The notes below the pieces were generated by a model that saw only the letters and a program-made list of their open reading frames with translations, was not told the DNA's origin and ran no database searches. Made by a program: the position numbers and the translations under genes. Of a stretch of DNA of 48,232 bases, positions 38,647-47,345 are shown piece after piece. Source of the stretch: Pseudomonadota bacterium (GTDB taxonomy: Bacteria > Pseudomonadota > Gammaproteobacteria > Xanthomonadales > Xanthomonadaceae); contig JAEWGI010000047.1 of assembly GCA_023388355.1 (NCBI GenBank), positions 1 through 48,232 of the forward strand, read 5' to 3'. Numbering within the stretch: position 1 is the stretch's first letter; every line of letters begins with the position of its first letter.

Positions 38647-39387
38647 ATGCGATTCCCCGACAGCAAGACGCTCCTCCTGCCCATCCTCCTGCTAGCGATC
38701 GCGGCGGCCTCCCCGGCCGTCGGCCAGAGGCGCGGCGATCCCACGATCGATCCCATCCTGGTCGCCGCCGGGTTCCTCGACAGTCACCCGGATCTGCGCT
38801 TCCGGTCGCGCGGCCTGGAGGAATACGGGCGACGCAACCACGCCGCCGCGGTCGAGGAGTTCAAACGTGCAGCCTGGTATTCGGACAAACCCTCCCAGGC
38901 CATCGTCGGCGAGATGCTCTGGATCGGGCTGGGCCTCCCCAGGGACCGCGCGCTGGCTTACGTCTGGATGGACCTCGCCGCGGAGCGGGGCTACCGCAGC
39001 TTCGCCCGGAAACGGGAGGCGTACTGGCAACAGCTGGACGAGGAGGAACGTGCGAGGGTCCTGCGCGACGCGCCCGCGATCCGCGCCGAATACGCCGACG
39101 TCGCGGCCGAACCAAGGCTGCACGCGGTCCTCCTCCGGGAACTGCGCAGGGCGACGGGAAGCCGACTCGGCTCGACCGTGAGCCCGATGCGGATCGAGAT
39201 ACCCGGCGTCGGGGTCATCGACTCCGCAGCTTACTACCACCCGCGCTACTGGGAGCCGGAGCAGTACCGGGAGTGGCAGGATTCGATCTGGATGGAGCTT
39301 CGCGTCGGCACCGTGGACGTGGGTGATGTCGAACAGGTTCTTGATCCGCCGGCGGAACCGGAACGCGCCAACCCGGACACCCCGTAG
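38647..39387 (+). CDS. Exported SEL1/TPR-like repeat protein
   Basis: This 246-aa protein has a signal peptide (MRFPDSKTLLLPILLLAIAA onward, cleavage near AVG) and a helical repeat region with one clear SEL1-like unit (AVEEFKRAAWYSDKPSQAIVGEMLWIGLG followed by RDRALAYVWMDLAAERGY). The C-terminal 70 residues are Tyr/Trp-rich (AYYHPRYWEPEQYREWQDSIWMEL) and match nothing I recognise. SEL1 repeats usually mediate protein contacts. I took the ATG at 38647 because it precedes the signal peptide. Confidence 0.65.
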   Translation: MRFPDSKTLLLPILLLAIAAASPAVGQRRGDPTIDPILVAAGFLDSHPDLRFRSRGLEEYGRRNHAAAVEEFKRAAWYSDKPSQAIVGEMLWIGLGLPRDRALAYVWMDLAAERGYRSFARKREAYWQQLDEEERARVLRDAPAIRAEYADVAAEPRLHAVLLRELRRATGSRLGSTVSPMRIEIPGVGVIDSAAYYHPRYWEPEQYREWQDSIWMELRVGTVDVGDVEQVLDPPAEPERANPDTP

Positions 39388-39518
39388 CCTCACTGAACCG
39401 CCGGGGGGACGGCGTCTGAACCGCTTCCCGCGGCGACGGCCCCGTGCGACACGCCTACGGGCGACACGGCCCGGCATGTGGTCCATCATCCACCAGACCC
39501 TTCCACTGGAAACATTCC

Positions 39519-39947
39519 ATGCGCAAGTTCCTGTTCGCATCCCTCGCGATCCTCGCCCTCTCCGCCCCGGCATCCGCCGCCGATCCCGCCACCGGCCGCT
39601 GGAAAACCATCGACGACGAAACCGGGCAGGCCAAGTCGATCGTCGAGATCACCCAGGCCGCCGACGGCACCCTCAGCGGCCGCATCGTCGAGTTGCTCAA
39701 TCCCAGCCGGCCGAACCCGACCTGCGACGAGTGCAGGGACGACCGCAAGGGCAAGCCGATCACCGGCATGGAGATCATCCGCGGGATGAAGCCCAAGGGC
39801 GATGCGTATGCCGGCGGCACCATCCTCAAGCCCGACGAGGGCAAGGTGTACAAGTCGAAGATGGAGCTGATCGAGGGCGGCAGCAAGCTCAAGGTGTCCG
39901 GCTGCGTGGCCTTCATCTGCAAGTCGCAGGTCTGGATCCGCCCGTAA
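39519..39947 (+). CDS. DUF2147 domain exported protein
   Basis: This 142-aa protein has a signal peptide (MRKFLFASLAILALSAPASA) and the DUF2147 body beginning DPATGRWKTIDDETGQAKS, then NPTCDECRDD and the C-terminal GCVAFICKSQVWIRP. DUF2147 proteins are lipocalin-like periplasmic proteins of unknown function. Four Cys (CDEC, GC, FIC) could form disulfides. The longer open frame upstream lacks a family match. It sits alone, 115 bp before metG. Confidence 0.87.
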   Translation: MRKFLFASLAILALSAPASAADPATGRWKTIDDETGQAKSIVEITQAADGTLSGRIVELLNPSRPNPTCDECRDDRKGKPITGMEIIRGMKPKGDAYAGGTILKPDEGKVYKSKMELIEGGSKLKVSGCVAFICKSQVWIRP

Positions 39948-40062
39948 CCCGCACCGCCGTACCGCCGCGCCGGTTCACGGTGCGGCGGGATGGAAGCCGG
40001 CGCGCGCCGGCCTGCGCAGGTGCGGCATGCGATAATCCGCCTTCTCCGCAGCGCCAGTCCAC

Positions 40063-42189
40063 ATGCCCCGCCCCGCGATCGTCACCAGCGCCCTGCCCTA
40101 CGGCAACGGCCATCTCCACATCGGCCATCTGGTCGGCTACATCCAGGCCGACATCTGGGTCCGGGCGCGGCGCATGGCGGGAGGCGAGGTGCACTTCGTC
40201 TGCGCCAACGACACCCACGGCACCCCGATCATGCTGGCCGCGGAAAAGGCCGGGATCGCGCCCGAGCAGTTCATCCAGGCCACCCAGGCCAGCCAGGAGC
40301 GGGATTTCTCCGATTTCCGGGTCGACTTCGACTGGTACCACTCGACCCATTCGCCGGAGAACCGCGAACTGACCGGGCGCTTCTACCGCGCGCTGGAGGC
40401 GGGCGGGCACATCGAACGGCGCTCGATCGAGCAGCTCTACGATCCGGTCAAGTCGATGTTCCTGCCGGACCGCTACGTCAAGGGCATCTGCCCGAACTGC
40501 GCAACGCCCGACCAGTACGGCGACAACTGCGAAGCCTGCGGCGCCACCTATTCGCCTACCGAGCTGAAGGATCCGCGCTCGGTGGTGTCCGGAGCGACGC
40601 CCGAGCTGCGCGCCTCCGAGCACTTCTTCTTCAGGGTCGGCGATTTCACCGATGCGCTGCGCGACTGGCTGCAGGGCGAGGTCGCCATCGCCGGCGTCAA
40701 GGCCAAGCTGCGCGAATGGATCGACGCCGAGGGCGGGCTGCGCGACTGGGACATCTCGCGCGATGCGCCCTATTTCGGCTTCGAGATCCCCGGCCATCCG
40801 GGCAAGTACTTCTACGTCTGGCTGGACGCGCCGATCGGCTACTTCTCCAGCCTGCTGGCGCTTGCGCGCAGCGGACGCAAGCCCGGCTTCGACGAGGCCG
40901 CGTTCGAGGCCATGCTGCAGCCGGGGCCGCACGCGGAGCTGCACCACTTCATCGGCAAGGACATCGTCAACTTCCACGGCCTGTTCTGGCCGGCGGTGCT
41001 GCACGGCAACGGCCTGCGCCTGCCCGACCGCCTGCGCGTGAACGGCTACCTGACCGTGGACGGGGCGAAGATGTCCAAGTCCCGCGGCACCTTCGTGATG
41101 GCGCGCACCTACCTCGACAGCGGGCTCGATCCGGAGGCGCTGCGCTACTACTTCGCGACCAAGTCCTCGGGCGGGGTGGACGACCTGGACCTGAACCTGT
41201 CGGACTTCGTCGCGCGCGTGAACAGCGACCTGGTCGGCAAGTTCGTCAACATCGCCAGCCGCTGCGCGAAGCTGCTGGAAACGCAGTTCGACAGCACCCT
41301 GCCCGCAGCCGCGCCACCGGGGCTGAGCGACGGCTGGGAAGCGCAGGCGGCCGCGGTGCTGGCCGGCGTGCGCGAGGCCAGCGCCCATGCGCCGCGCGAC
41401 TACGATCAGGGCAACTTCGCCGCGGTGGCGCGCAACGCCATGGCCGCGGCCGACGGCGTCAACGAGTACATCGCGCAGACCGCGCCGTGGGCGCTGGCGA
41501 AGGACGCTTCGCGCGAAGCCGACCTGCAGCTGGTGCTCGCCACCGCGCTGCAGGCCTTCGCCGACATCGCCGGCATGCTCAAGCCGATCGTGCCCGGCAT
41601 CGTGGCGCGGATCGAGCAGTACCTCGGCGAGGGCATCGAGCTAGCGCCCGGTCGCAGCACCGGACTTGGTGGCCGCAGGCTCGCCGCCTACAAGCCGCTG
41701 TTCACCCGCATCGACCCCAAGCGGATCACCGCCATGACCGACGCCTCGAAGGACACGCTTGCCGCCAGGCAGGACGCCGCGCCCGCGAAAACGCCGGAGA
41801 AGCCGGCCGCCGCCGCGCCAGCCGCGCAGCCGGGTGCCGCCGGCGGCGATGGCGCGGGCTTCATCGGCATCGACGATTTCGCGAAGCTCGACCTGCGCAT
41901 CGGCCGGGTGCTCGAATGCGGCTTCGTCGACGGCTCGGACAAGCTCCTGCGCTTCCTGCTCGACGCCGGCGAACTCGGCCAGCGCCAGATCTTCTCCGGC
42001 ATCCGCGCCAGCTACGGCGAACCGGAGAAGCTGGTTGGCCGCAGCGTGGTGTTCATCGCCAACCTGGCCCCGCGCAAGATGCGCTTCGGGCTGAGCGAGG
42101 GCATGATCCTGTCCGCCGGCTTCGACGGCGGCGCGCTTGCGCTGCTCGACGCCGACGCCGGTGCGCAGCCGGGCATGCCGGTGCGCTGA
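40063..42189 (+). CDS. metG: Methionine-tRNA ligase (class with C-terminal tRNA-binding domain)
   Basis: This 708-aa class I synthetase has NGHLHIGHL (HIGH at 19-22), AKMSKSRGTF (KMSKS at 336-340), zinc cysteines Cys143, Cys146, Cys156 and Cys159 in the connective domain, and an appended C-terminal EMAP/Trbp111-type domain (FAKLDLRIGRVLECGFVDGS). An Ala/Pro/Lys linker joins the two. The tail increases tRNA affinity and dimerisation. It is followed at 8 bp by the HAD gene. Length fits the long MetRS form. Confidence 0.97.
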   Translation: MPRPAIVTSALPYGNGHLHIGHLVGYIQADIWVRARRMAGGEVHFVCANDTHGTPIMLAAEKAGIAPEQFIQATQASQERDFSDFRVDFDWYHSTHSPENRELTGRFYRALEAGGHIERRSIEQLYDPVKSMFLPDRYVKGICPNCATPDQYGDNCEACGATYSPTELKDPRSVVSGATPELRASEHFFFRVGDFTDALRDWLQGEVAIAGVKAKLREWIDAEGGLRDWDISRDAPYFGFEIPGHPGKYFYVWLDAPIGYFSSLLALARSGRKPGFDEAAFEAMLQPGPHAELHHFIGKDIVNFHGLFWPAVLHGNGLRLPDRLRVNGYLTVDGAKMSKSRGTFVMARTYLDSGLDPEALRYYFATKSSGGVDDLDLNLSDFVARVNSDLVGKFVNIASRCAKLLETQFDSTLPAAAPPGLSDGWEAQAAAVLAGVREASAHAPRDYDQGNFAAVARNAMAAADGVNEYIAQTAPWALAKDASREADLQLVLATALQAFADIAGMLKPIVPGIVARIEQYLGEGIELAPGRSTGLGGRRLAAYKPLFTRIDPKRITAMTDASKDTLAARQDAAPAKTPEKPAAAAPAAQPGAAGGDGAGFIGIDDFAKLDLRIGRVLECGFVDGSDKLLRFLLDAGELGQRQIFSGIRASYGEPEKLVGRSVVFIANLAPRKMRFGLSEGMILSAGFDGGALALLDADAGAQPGMPVR

Positions 42190-42197
42190 TCGCCGCG

Positions 42198-42788
42198 ATG
42201 CAGCTGGCGCTGTTCGACTTCGACCACACCATCAGCACCTGCGACACCTATTCGCGGTTCCTGCGCCTCGTGGCCACGCCGCGGCAGCTTGCGCGCGCCC
42301 GCTGGACGGTCGGTCCCTGGCTGCTCGGCTACCGGATGGGCCTGGTATCGGCGGCAGCGATCCGGGCCCGGGCCACGAAGGCCGCGTTCGCCGGCCGCGA
42401 CGCCGCGGAGATCACGGCGCTCGCCGCGCACTACGCGCAGCAGCAGTTGCCCGCCCTGCTGCGCCCGGACATGGTCCGGCGGATCGAATGGCATCGCGCG
42501 CAGGGCCACCGGATGGTGGTCGTGTCCGGCTCCCTGGACCTGTACCTGCGGCCGTGGTGCGACCAGCACGGGCTGGAACTTGTATGCAACCGCCTGCAGG
42601 TTGCCGGCGCGTGCCTGACCGGCCATTACGAAGGCGGCGACATCGGTCCGCGCAAGGCGCATGAGATCCGCCGGCGCTACGTCCTGGACGACTACCGCCG
42701 GATCCATGCCTACGGCGACAGCCGCGAGGATCGCGGCATGCTCGCGCTGGCGCACGAGCGCTGGTATGGCGGAGTGCAGGTGGCATGA
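42198..42788 (+). CDS. HAD-IB family phosphatase (SerB-like)
   Basis: This 196-aa protein has HAD motif I DFDHTIS, motif [13 protein letters not shown], motif [14 protein letters not shown] and motif [14 protein letters not shown]. It belongs to the HAD subfamily IB, which includes phosphoserine phosphatases and membrane-lipid phosphatases. The substrate is unknown. The start is the ATG at 42198, 8 bp after metG; its stop overlaps the rnfB start at ATGA. The position between metG and rnfB may be a local feature. Confidence 0.9.
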   Translation: MQLALFDFDHTISTCDTYSRFLRLVATPRQLARARWTVGPWLLGYRMGLVSAAAIRARATKAAFAGRDAAEITALAAHYAQQQLPALLRPDMVRRIEWHRAQGHRMVVVSGSLDLYLRPWCDQHGLELVCNRLQVAGACLTGHYEGGDIGPRKAHEIRRRYVLDDYRRIHAYGDSREDRGMLALAHERWYGGVQVA

Positions 42789-43252
42789 GCATGCCGCGCC
42801 CGGATCTGGTCGAACGCCTCGACCGGCTGCTGCCGCAGACCCAGTGCGGCCAGTGCGGATACGACGGCTGCCGTCCCTACGCGCAGGCCATGGCCGATGG
42901 CCAGGCCGGCGCCGAGCGCTGTCCGCCCGGCGGCGACGCCGGCGCGCGCGCGCTGGCGCACGTGCTTGGCGTGGCGCCCCTGCCCTACGACCGCAGCCGC
43001 GGCACGCATCACCCGCCGCAGGTGGCCTGGGTGGTGGAAGCCGACTGCATCGGCTGCACCCGCTGCATCCAGGCCTGTCCGGTCGACGCCATCGTCGGCG
43101 CCAGCAAGCTGATGCATACCGTCATCGCGCCGCTGTGCACCGGCTGCGAGCTGTGCGTGCCGGCGTGCCCGGTGGACTGCATCGAGCTGCGGCCGGCGGC
43201 GGATGCCGCTGCGCAGGATGGGCAACATCGCAACGACCCATCGCCCCCTTAG
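42785..43252 (+). CDS. rnfB: RnfB-type ferredoxin protein, solitary and soluble
   Basis: This 155-aa protein has the RnfB Fe-S domain [19 protein letters not shown] with the closing Cys in GAERCPPGG, then two ferredoxin 4Fe-4S clusters ([12 protein letters not shown] and [12 protein letters not shown]). RnfB in the Rnf complex has an N-terminal membrane anchor of about 25 residues; here the protein starts directly at the Fe-S domain, so it is probably soluble. No rnfA, C, D, G or E is near. The ATG at 42785 overlaps the HAD stop by 4 bp. A role as a free electron carrier is inferred. Confidence 0.85.
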   Translation: MSMPRPDLVERLDRLLPQTQCGQCGYDGCRPYAQAMADGQAGAERCPPGGDAGARALAHVLGVAPLPYDRSRGTHHPPQVAWVVEADCIGCTRCIQACPVDAIVGASKLMHTVIAPLCTGCELCVPACPVDCIELRPAADAAAQDGQHRNDPSPP

Positions 43253-43331
43253 GAGCGGCTACAGCCGCGGCCGATCCGACACGGACGGGATGGCGGGACA
43301 AGGCGACCTCCGATCGCATCGTGGCTGTGAG
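43250..43331. repeat. Family C repeat (GAGCGGCT type), copy 2
   Basis: It begins TTAGGAGCGGCTACAGCCGC, overlapping the rnfB stop codon, and ends with a degenerate inverted half (GATCGCATCGTGGCTGTGAG). It lies in the convergent gap between rnfB and the GumN gene. The remaining 43332-43466 shows no gene and no clear structure. Confidence 0.4.
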
Positions 43332-43466
43332 GGATCAGTGCTGCAACGGGGGCGGGGTCTGCGCCTCCGCCCGCGCAGCCGGCGAGGTTGGGGCGCGGCC
43401 GTCCGGTCGCACCCTGGCCGCCCTGCTTCCCGGAGGGAGCCCGGCCCGCCACAGCGTCGTGCAAGG

Positions 43467-44429
43467 CTATTTCGCGGGACAGGCCGAGCAGATCCGCTCG
43501 ACCTCGTAGCCCTTCGCGCGCAGCTTTTCCACCACGCCGTCTTCGCCCAGCAGGTGCAGGGCGCCGACCACGACCAGGGTATCGTCGGTGCCGGGCGCCT
43601 CCAGCCTGGCTTCGAGCCCGGTCAGCCAGGCGTCGTTGCGCTCGACGTTGATGCGATGGTAGAGCTTGGGAAACTGCCTGCGCATGTCCACCGCCATGCC
43701 TTCCCACAGCCCTTCGACGTCGCCCTGGCGCCAGGCGGCGTGCAGGCGGTCGATCTCGGCGCGGCCGCCGGCGGCGCTGTTGAGCGATTCCTGCAGGAAC
43801 TGGACCTGTTCGGTCCGGTCCATGCCGTCGAGGAAGGCGATCTGCTGCTCGCCCGTTTCCAGGCCGCCCGTGGCCTTGCCGGTGCGCGCGGCGCGCTGCG
43901 CCAGGTGCAGGTCCAGCCCCAGCTCGGAGTCGAGCCCGGCCTTCTGCATTTCCACGATCGCCACCATCAGCGCGACGAACCACGGCTCGAACAGCTGCAT
44001 CACCTGCGGCGCCATGTGCTGCTTCTGCAGTTCGGCCGCGTTCGCCTCCATCCACGCCGCCAGCGCCTGGCGAGTGTCGGCGGGCAGCTCGCTGTCGAGC
44101 GTGGTGCCGTCGCCGCGCAGCGCGGCCTGTCCCATCAGCATCCCCAGCGCCGGCGATCCGAGCTCCTCGGGCGGAAGCTCGAACATCACCTTCTCGGCAT
44201 CGGCGAAGGCGTCGTCCACGTCGCGCGAGAGCGGATAGTCGTCCGGCTTGAGCAGATGGAACGAACCAAGCAGGTACAGCGAGTTGTCGCTGTCGGACAC
44301 CTTCCACAGCAGCGGCACCGGCGCATCGCGGCTTGCGTCGGCATGCACGCCACCGGTGAATGCGAACAGGGCGGCGGCGGCAAGCGCGGTGCGGATCAGG
44401 CGGCCGGGCGGTGTGCAGTTCGGTCGCAT
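43467..44429 (-). CDS. TraB/GumN family protein, exported
   Basis: This 320-aa protein has a signal peptide (residues about 12-31 hydrophobic, cleavage near VHA) and the TraB/GumN fold marks: YLLGSFHLLKPDDYPL near the start and VVVGALHLLGEDGVVEKLRAKGYEVERI at the end, the two His segments that face the active site. The family is thought to include metal peptidases of the Tiki type; the bacterial role is unclear. I took the ATG at 44427-44429. Confidence 0.88.
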   Translation of the reverse strand: MRPNCTPPGRLIRTALAAAALFAFTGGVHADASRDAPVPLLWKVSDSDNSLYLLGSFHLLKPDDYPLSRDVDDAFADAEKVMFELPPEELGSPALGMLMGQAALRGDGTTLDSELPADTRQALAAWMEANAAELQKQHMAPQVMQLFEPWFVALMVAIVEMQKAGLDSELGLDLHLAQRAARTGKATGGLETGEQQIAFLDGMDRTEQVQFLQESLNSAAGGRAEIDRLHAAWRQGDVEGLWEGMAVDMRRQFPKLYHRINVERNDAWLTGLEARLEAPGTDDTLVVVGALHLLGEDGVVEKLRAKGYEVERICSACPAK

Positions 44430-44504
44430 CGGATGTCCTTGGTCTGGGGGAAAGTGGAGTGCACGACGCCCGCGCCGGCCGCGACGTGACCGCGGCACGC
44501 CGCG

Positions 44505-45446
44505 TCAGGAGCGCAGGTAGCGTTTCTCGCCCGCGGTGACCGGCAGGTCGAGGCGATTGTCGGTCGGCGGCAGCGGGCAGGTGGCGAAGTCGCTGAACAC
44601 GCACGGCGGGTTGTAGGCGCGGTTGAAATCCACCTCCACCGTGCCGTCCGCCGCAGGCGCGGCGGTATACAGGTAGCGGCCTGCGGAATAACTTTCATGG
44701 CCGCTGGTGCGGTCGGCGAAGATCAGGAACAGCCCGCCGTCCTCGCCCTCCAGCGCCTCCAGGCTGAAGCTCGCGCCATCGCGCTCGAACTCCACCACGC
44801 CCGGACTGGGCTGCGCCTGCTGCATGCCGATCAGGTCCATGACCTCGACCGTGGTGCCCGCCGGATGCGCCACGAAGCGCGCCGTGATCTTCCACGACGG
44901 GTCCGCGGGCCAGTAGTCGAGCTTGCCCAGGCCGGTCAGGGTGTCGGCCTCGGCGTGGCGGACGCGCAGCGCCTTGCGGCCGCCGCGCTCGATCATCACC
45001 AGCTGGCCCTTGCCCTCGTCGAAACCGACCACGGTCGGCGTGTCCGAGGTCTCGGGCAGCAGTTCGAAACGCTCCGTCACCGGCTCTTCGCCCAACGTGA
45101 GTCCGGCATCCTCTTCCGGCGTGAGGAACACCTTGCCGCCCTGCTGCTGCAGCAGGCCCATGCGCTCGGGCCCCTTTGCCAGGCGGATGCCGCTGGTGGC
45201 GCCACTGCCGACGTAGTGCGCTGGCAGTTCGATCCAGTGCAGTCCGACCAGGCTGGCCCAGCCGTCGGGTTCAAGCAGGCGCGCGCGCCGCTCTTCGCGC
45301 CAGGCCAAGTTCGCGGCCACGAAGGCCGGATCGGCCACGACCGCATCGCCTGCCTCCGCGCCGTCGCCACCCGTACGTTCGCCGCTGTTGCAGCCGACCA
45401 GCGCCAGGGCGAGCAGCGCGCCCGTCCAAAATCCCTTCCTGCCCAT
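44505..45446 (-). CDS. DUF1684 lipoprotein
   Basis: This 313-aa protein has a lipobox (LALVGC, Cys at residue 19) and the DUF1684 body, with EPDGWASLVGLHWIE, RVRHAEADTL and the C-terminal DFNRAYNPPCVFSDFATCPLPP followed by NRLDLPVTAGEKRY. Members are common in bacteria and of unknown function. The start is ATG at 45444-45446. It ends just 2 bp after mutL, so the pair is probably co-transcribed, as is GumN downstream. Confidence 0.88.
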   Translation of the reverse strand: MGRKGFWTGALLALALVGCNSGERTGGDGAEAGDAVVADPAFVAANLAWREERRARLLEPDGWASLVGLHWIELPAHYVGSGATSGIRLAKGPERMGLLQQQGGKVFLTPEEDAGLTLGEEPVTERFELLPETSDTPTVVGFDEGKGQLVMIERGGRKALRVRHAEADTLTGLGKLDYWPADPSWKITARFVAHPAGTTVEVMDLIGMQQAQPSPGVVEFERDGASFSLEALEGEDGGLFLIFADRTSGHESYSAGRYLYTAAPAADGTVEVDFNRAYNPPCVFSDFATCPLPPTDNRLDLPVTAGEKRYLRS

Positions 45447-45448
45447 GC

Positions 45449-47275
45449 TCAACGCCCCCTCATGAACCAGCGATCGATTCCCGACAGCGGAATATGCGTC
45501 CAGGTCGGGCGTCCATGATTGCATTGTCCGGAGCGCTCCGTCGCCTCCATCTGCCTGAGCAGCGCATTCATCTCGGGAATCGTGAGCCGGCGGTTGGCGC
45601 GCACCGAGCCGTGGCAGGCCATGGTGGACAGCAGCTCGTCGCGCGCGCTGCGCACGCGCAGGCTCTCGCCGTGTTCGCGCAGGTCGGTCAGCACGTCGCG
45701 CAGCAGGGCCTCGGTGTCGCCGTTCGCGAGCAGGGCCGGCACGCTGCGCAGCAGCAGCGACTGCGGCCCGCTGCGATCGACTTCGAAGCCGAGTTCGGCC
45801 AGGGTCTGCGCCTCCTGTTCGGCCACGTTGGCCTCGCGCTCGGACACCGCAACCGCCTGCGGCACCAGCAGCGGCTGCGCGCGCAGGCCCTCGCTGTCGT
45901 GCGCGGTCTTGAGCCGCTCGTAGCCGATGCGCTCGTGGGCGGCGTGCATGTCGACCACGACCAGGCCGTCGGCGGCCTCGGAGAGGATGTAGATGCCGTG
46001 CAGTTGCGCGATCGCGTAGCCCAGCGGCGGCACGCCCGCGGCGGCGTCGGTCGCCGGCAGCGCGGCGCCGGTTGCCTGTGCGTCCGCGGCGCCGCCCGCG
46101 TACAGCGCCGCGTACGCCGCGCGCGCATCGTCCACCTGCAGCGACATCGGCACCTGGGCCGCTCCCGGCGATGCCGTCCAGCCCTGCGTCGCGCCGCCGG
46201 GACCGAGCGCCCGCACCGAAGCGGTGGCGGGCTCGCCGTGATGCGCCTGCACCGGTTCGGACAGCCCCGCACGCGTGGCGGCCAGCGCGTCATGCAGGGT
46301 GCGATAGACGAAGTCGTGCACCAGGCGCGAATCGCGGAAGCGCACCTCGTGCTTGGCCGGGTGCACGTTGACGTCGACCCGGGTCGGATCGAGTTCGAGG
46401 AACAGCACGTAGGCCGGCTGGCGGCCGTGGTAGAGCACGTCGGCAAAGGCCTGTTTGACCGCGTGGGCCACGCTGCGGTCGCGCACCGAACGGCCGTTGA
46501 CGTACAGGTACTGCTGGTCGGCGCTGGCGCGCGAATACGCCGGCTGCGCGACCCAGCCGTGCAGGCGCAGGCCGGCCGCGGCGTGCTCGACGCGCAGCGC
46601 GTGGCGCGCGAACTCCTCGCCCAGGGTGCCGGACAGGCGCTCGTCGGTGAACAGGCCGGCGCCGGCTTCGGCCAGCGCGCGGTAGCGCCGCGACGGCTTG
46701 CCGTTGTGCGAGACGCGCAGCTCCACGTCCGGGCGCGCCAGCGCAAGCGCGCGCAGCCACTCCTCGATATGGCCCAGCTCGGTACGCTCGGCGCGCAGGA
46801 ACTTGCGCCGCGCCGGCACGTTGTAGAACAGGTCGCGCACCTCGACCACGGTACCCGGCGGCACCTGCTTCGGGGCGACCTGCCCCAGCCGGCCGCCGTC
46901 GACCTCCAGCGCCGACCCGTGCGCATCGTCCGCGCGCCGGGTGGCGATCAGGAAGCGGCTGACCGAAGCGATGGACGGCAGCGCCTCGCCGCGGAAGCCG
47001 AGCGTGGCCACCGCCTCCAGGTCGTCGAGGCTGGCGATCTTGCTGGTGGCGTGGCGCGAGACCGCGAGCGGCAGATCGTCGGCGGACATGCCGCCGCCGT
47101 CGTCGCGCACCCGGATCAGGCGCACCCCACCCTCTTCCAGCTCGATCTCGACCCGCCGCGCGCCGGCGTCGAGCGCGTTCTCGACCAGTTCCTTGACGAC
47201 GGACGCAGGTCGCTCGACCACCTCGCCGGCGGCGATCTGGTTGACCAGGGTATCGGGGAGCTGCTGGATCGGCAT
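45449..47275 (-). CDS. mutL: DNA mismatch repair protein MutL
   Basis: This 608-aa protein bridges MutS to the incision step. It has the GHKL ATPase motifs ([40 protein letters not shown] at 92-102), the N-terminal transducer domain and a C-terminal dimerisation domain. At 442-453 it has [12 protein letters not shown], the metal-binding endonuclease motif of MutL proteins of organisms without MutH (usually DQHAAHER), with Met in place of Gln. [12 protein letters not shown] and [12 protein letters not shown] complete the nuclease motifs. I chose the ATG at 47273-47275. Confidence 0.96.
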   Translation of the reverse strand: MPIQQLPDTLVNQIAAGEVVERPASVVKELVENALDAGARRVEIELEEGGVRLIRVRDDGGGMSADDLPLAVSRHATSKIASLDDLEAVATLGFRGEALPSIASVSRFLIATRRADDAHGSALEVDGGRLGQVAPKQVPPGTVVEVRDLFYNVPARRKFLRAERTELGHIEEWLRALALARPDVELRVSHNGKPSRRYRALAEAGAGLFTDERLSGTLGEEFARHALRVEHAAAGLRLHGWVAQPAYSRASADQQYLYVNGRSVRDRSVAHAVKQAFADVLYHGRQPAYVLFLELDPTRVDVNVHPAKHEVRFRDSRLVHDFVYRTLHDALAATRAGLSEPVQAHHGEPATASVRALGPGGATQGWTASPGAAQVPMSLQVDDARAAYAALYAGGAADAQATGAALPATDAAAGVPPLGYAIAQLHGIYILSEAADGLVVVDMHAAHERIGYERLKTAHDSEGLRAQPLLVPQAVAVSEREANVAEQEAQTLAELGFEVDRSGPQSLLLRSVPALLANGDTEALLRDVLTDLREHGESLRVRSARDELLSTMACHGSVRANRRLTIPEMNALLRQMEATERSGQCNHGRPTWTHIPLSGIDRWFMRGR

Positions 47276-47345
47276 CCGCGCATGATACCGGCGCGGCGCG
47301 CGCGGACGGTTCCCGGCAGGAACACGTTGCCGGACGGAAGTGCGC

